From Clostridiales bacterium VE202-21 (GTDB lineage Bacteria > Bacillota > Clostridia > Lachnospirales > Lachnospiraceae): a stretch of 64,000 nucleotides of DNA. Below the pieces are notes generated by a model that worked only from the letters and a program-made list of their open reading frames with translations, was not told where the DNA came from and ran no database searches. Shown here piece by piece: positions 63,797 through 64,000 of the stretch. Both the position numbers and the translations under genes were made by a program. Positions within the stretch are counted from its first letter, which is position 1, and each line of letters opens with the position of its first letter. The stretch lies in the NCBI GenBank assembly GCA_000509105.1, contig BAIF02000062.1, positions 45,536 to 109,535 on the forward strand, given 5' to 3'.

Positions 63797-64000
63797 TGGT
63801 GTATCCCAGCCGGCAAGTGGCCAATACCGGGAGGGGATCCCGGACGGGAGCAGCGTATTGTTGCCGGCGGCACGGGAAAGTGCTGCCCCAGAGTTTCTTA
63901 TGCTTCTCATAAGGAAATGCTTGAAGTTGAACTTCTTGTGTAACCAACCCAATCCGCCGCCCCCGTCAAGGGCCCACCAAATGTGTAGTAATATGTTCCG
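63797..64000. other. Hairpin-rich noncoding sequence up to the window edge
   Basis: No gene is recognised. Hairpins include CCGGGA (63827-63832) / TCCCGG (63838-63843) and CTTATG / CATAAG at about 63897-63913. Near the end, ATCCGCCGCCCCCGT (63952-63966) repeats with one change a block found at about 47396. The density of stems suggests a structured RNA or a composite repeat that continues beyond the window. Confidence 0.5.

Noticed and set aside
63423..63947. Short open frames inside the palindromic element
   Set aside because: They exist on both strands because the sequence is an inverted repeat, and none has a start signal or family similarity.

Overview
The window looks like chromosome of an anaerobic, gut-type Clostridia, most likely Lachnospiraceae. 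The signs are moderate GC content, strong AGGAGG ribosome binding sites, YesM/YesN-type two-component systems with AraC output domains, Rbs-type and family-1 sugar ABC systems whose binding proteins are lipoproteins, GPH symporters, and many glycoside hydrolases. Genus assignment is not possible from sequence alone. No rRNA, tRNA, CRISPR array, transposase or phage gene was recognised.

Layout. (1) 1-7.8 kb: a two-component system on the minus strand (kinase cut by the window edge, AraC-type response regulator, and a small protein resembling a decayed histidine-kinase domain) faces an Rbs-type sugar ABC operon that ends with a UroD-fold protein. (2) 8.0-26.3 kb: a polysaccharide/glycoside utilisation block. 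It begins with the remains of an FGGY sugar kinase and a minus-strand AraC regulator with three direct repeats in the divergent promoter. It continues with GH43, GH2, GH43, a GPH symporter, an aldo/keto reductase, two sugar-phosphate-isomerase-like TIM barrels, a Gfo/Idh/MocA oxidoreductase, a VOC protein, a frameshifted GH2 and a GH2 beta-mannosidase-like enzyme. (3) 26.6-35.3 kb: a cold-shock gene, then an L-ascorbate (ula) locus: ulaG, ulaC, creatininase-like gene, frameshifted HAD phosphatase, ulaA, ulaB, UroD-like gene, DeoR-type regulator and ulaF. (4) 35.3-47.1 kb: a UroD-like gene facing an AraC regulator, a second YesN/YesM pair, a family-1 ABC importer without its own ATPase, a GHL6-like glycosidase and another UroD-like gene. 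(5) 47.6-58.7 kb: a frameshifted LacI regulator, LacI-type palindromic operators, then mutarotase, Rbs-type ABC importer with two permeases, a divergent UroD-like protein, a cupin sugar-isomerase-like protein and an L-xylulose-kinase-like FGGY enzyme. (6) 58.9-63.5 kb: membrane protein, ptsH, ptsI, ulaE and a cytoplasmic beta-propeller-like protein, followed by a long palindromic noncoding element.

How the genes fit together. UlaABC with HPr and enzyme I would import and phosphorylate ascorbate, and UlaG opens the lactone. UlaE and UlaF convert L-xylulose 5-phosphate to D-xylulose 5-phosphate. The decarboxylase UlaD, which links these halves, is not in the window. The L-xylulose-kinase-like enzyme of region 5 would feed the same intermediate from a free sugar. 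The same short motif (core ATCATATAA) occurs in front of ulaG, ulaA, the DeoR regulator and the ptsH/ptsI/ulaE operon, which suggests one regulon spanning about 36 kb.

The most unusual signals are: five UroD-fold proteins, four of them in sugar-transport or PTS units; an intergenic repeat family with compensatory base changes (48.7 and 63.5 kb); a 46-bp near-perfect hairpin at 33.5 kb; and a GH/oxidoreductase block that suggests oxidative-eliminative glycoside cleavage. Three genes carry single frameshifts (21.85, 29.47 and 48.08 kb). These could be real pseudogenes or sequence errors.
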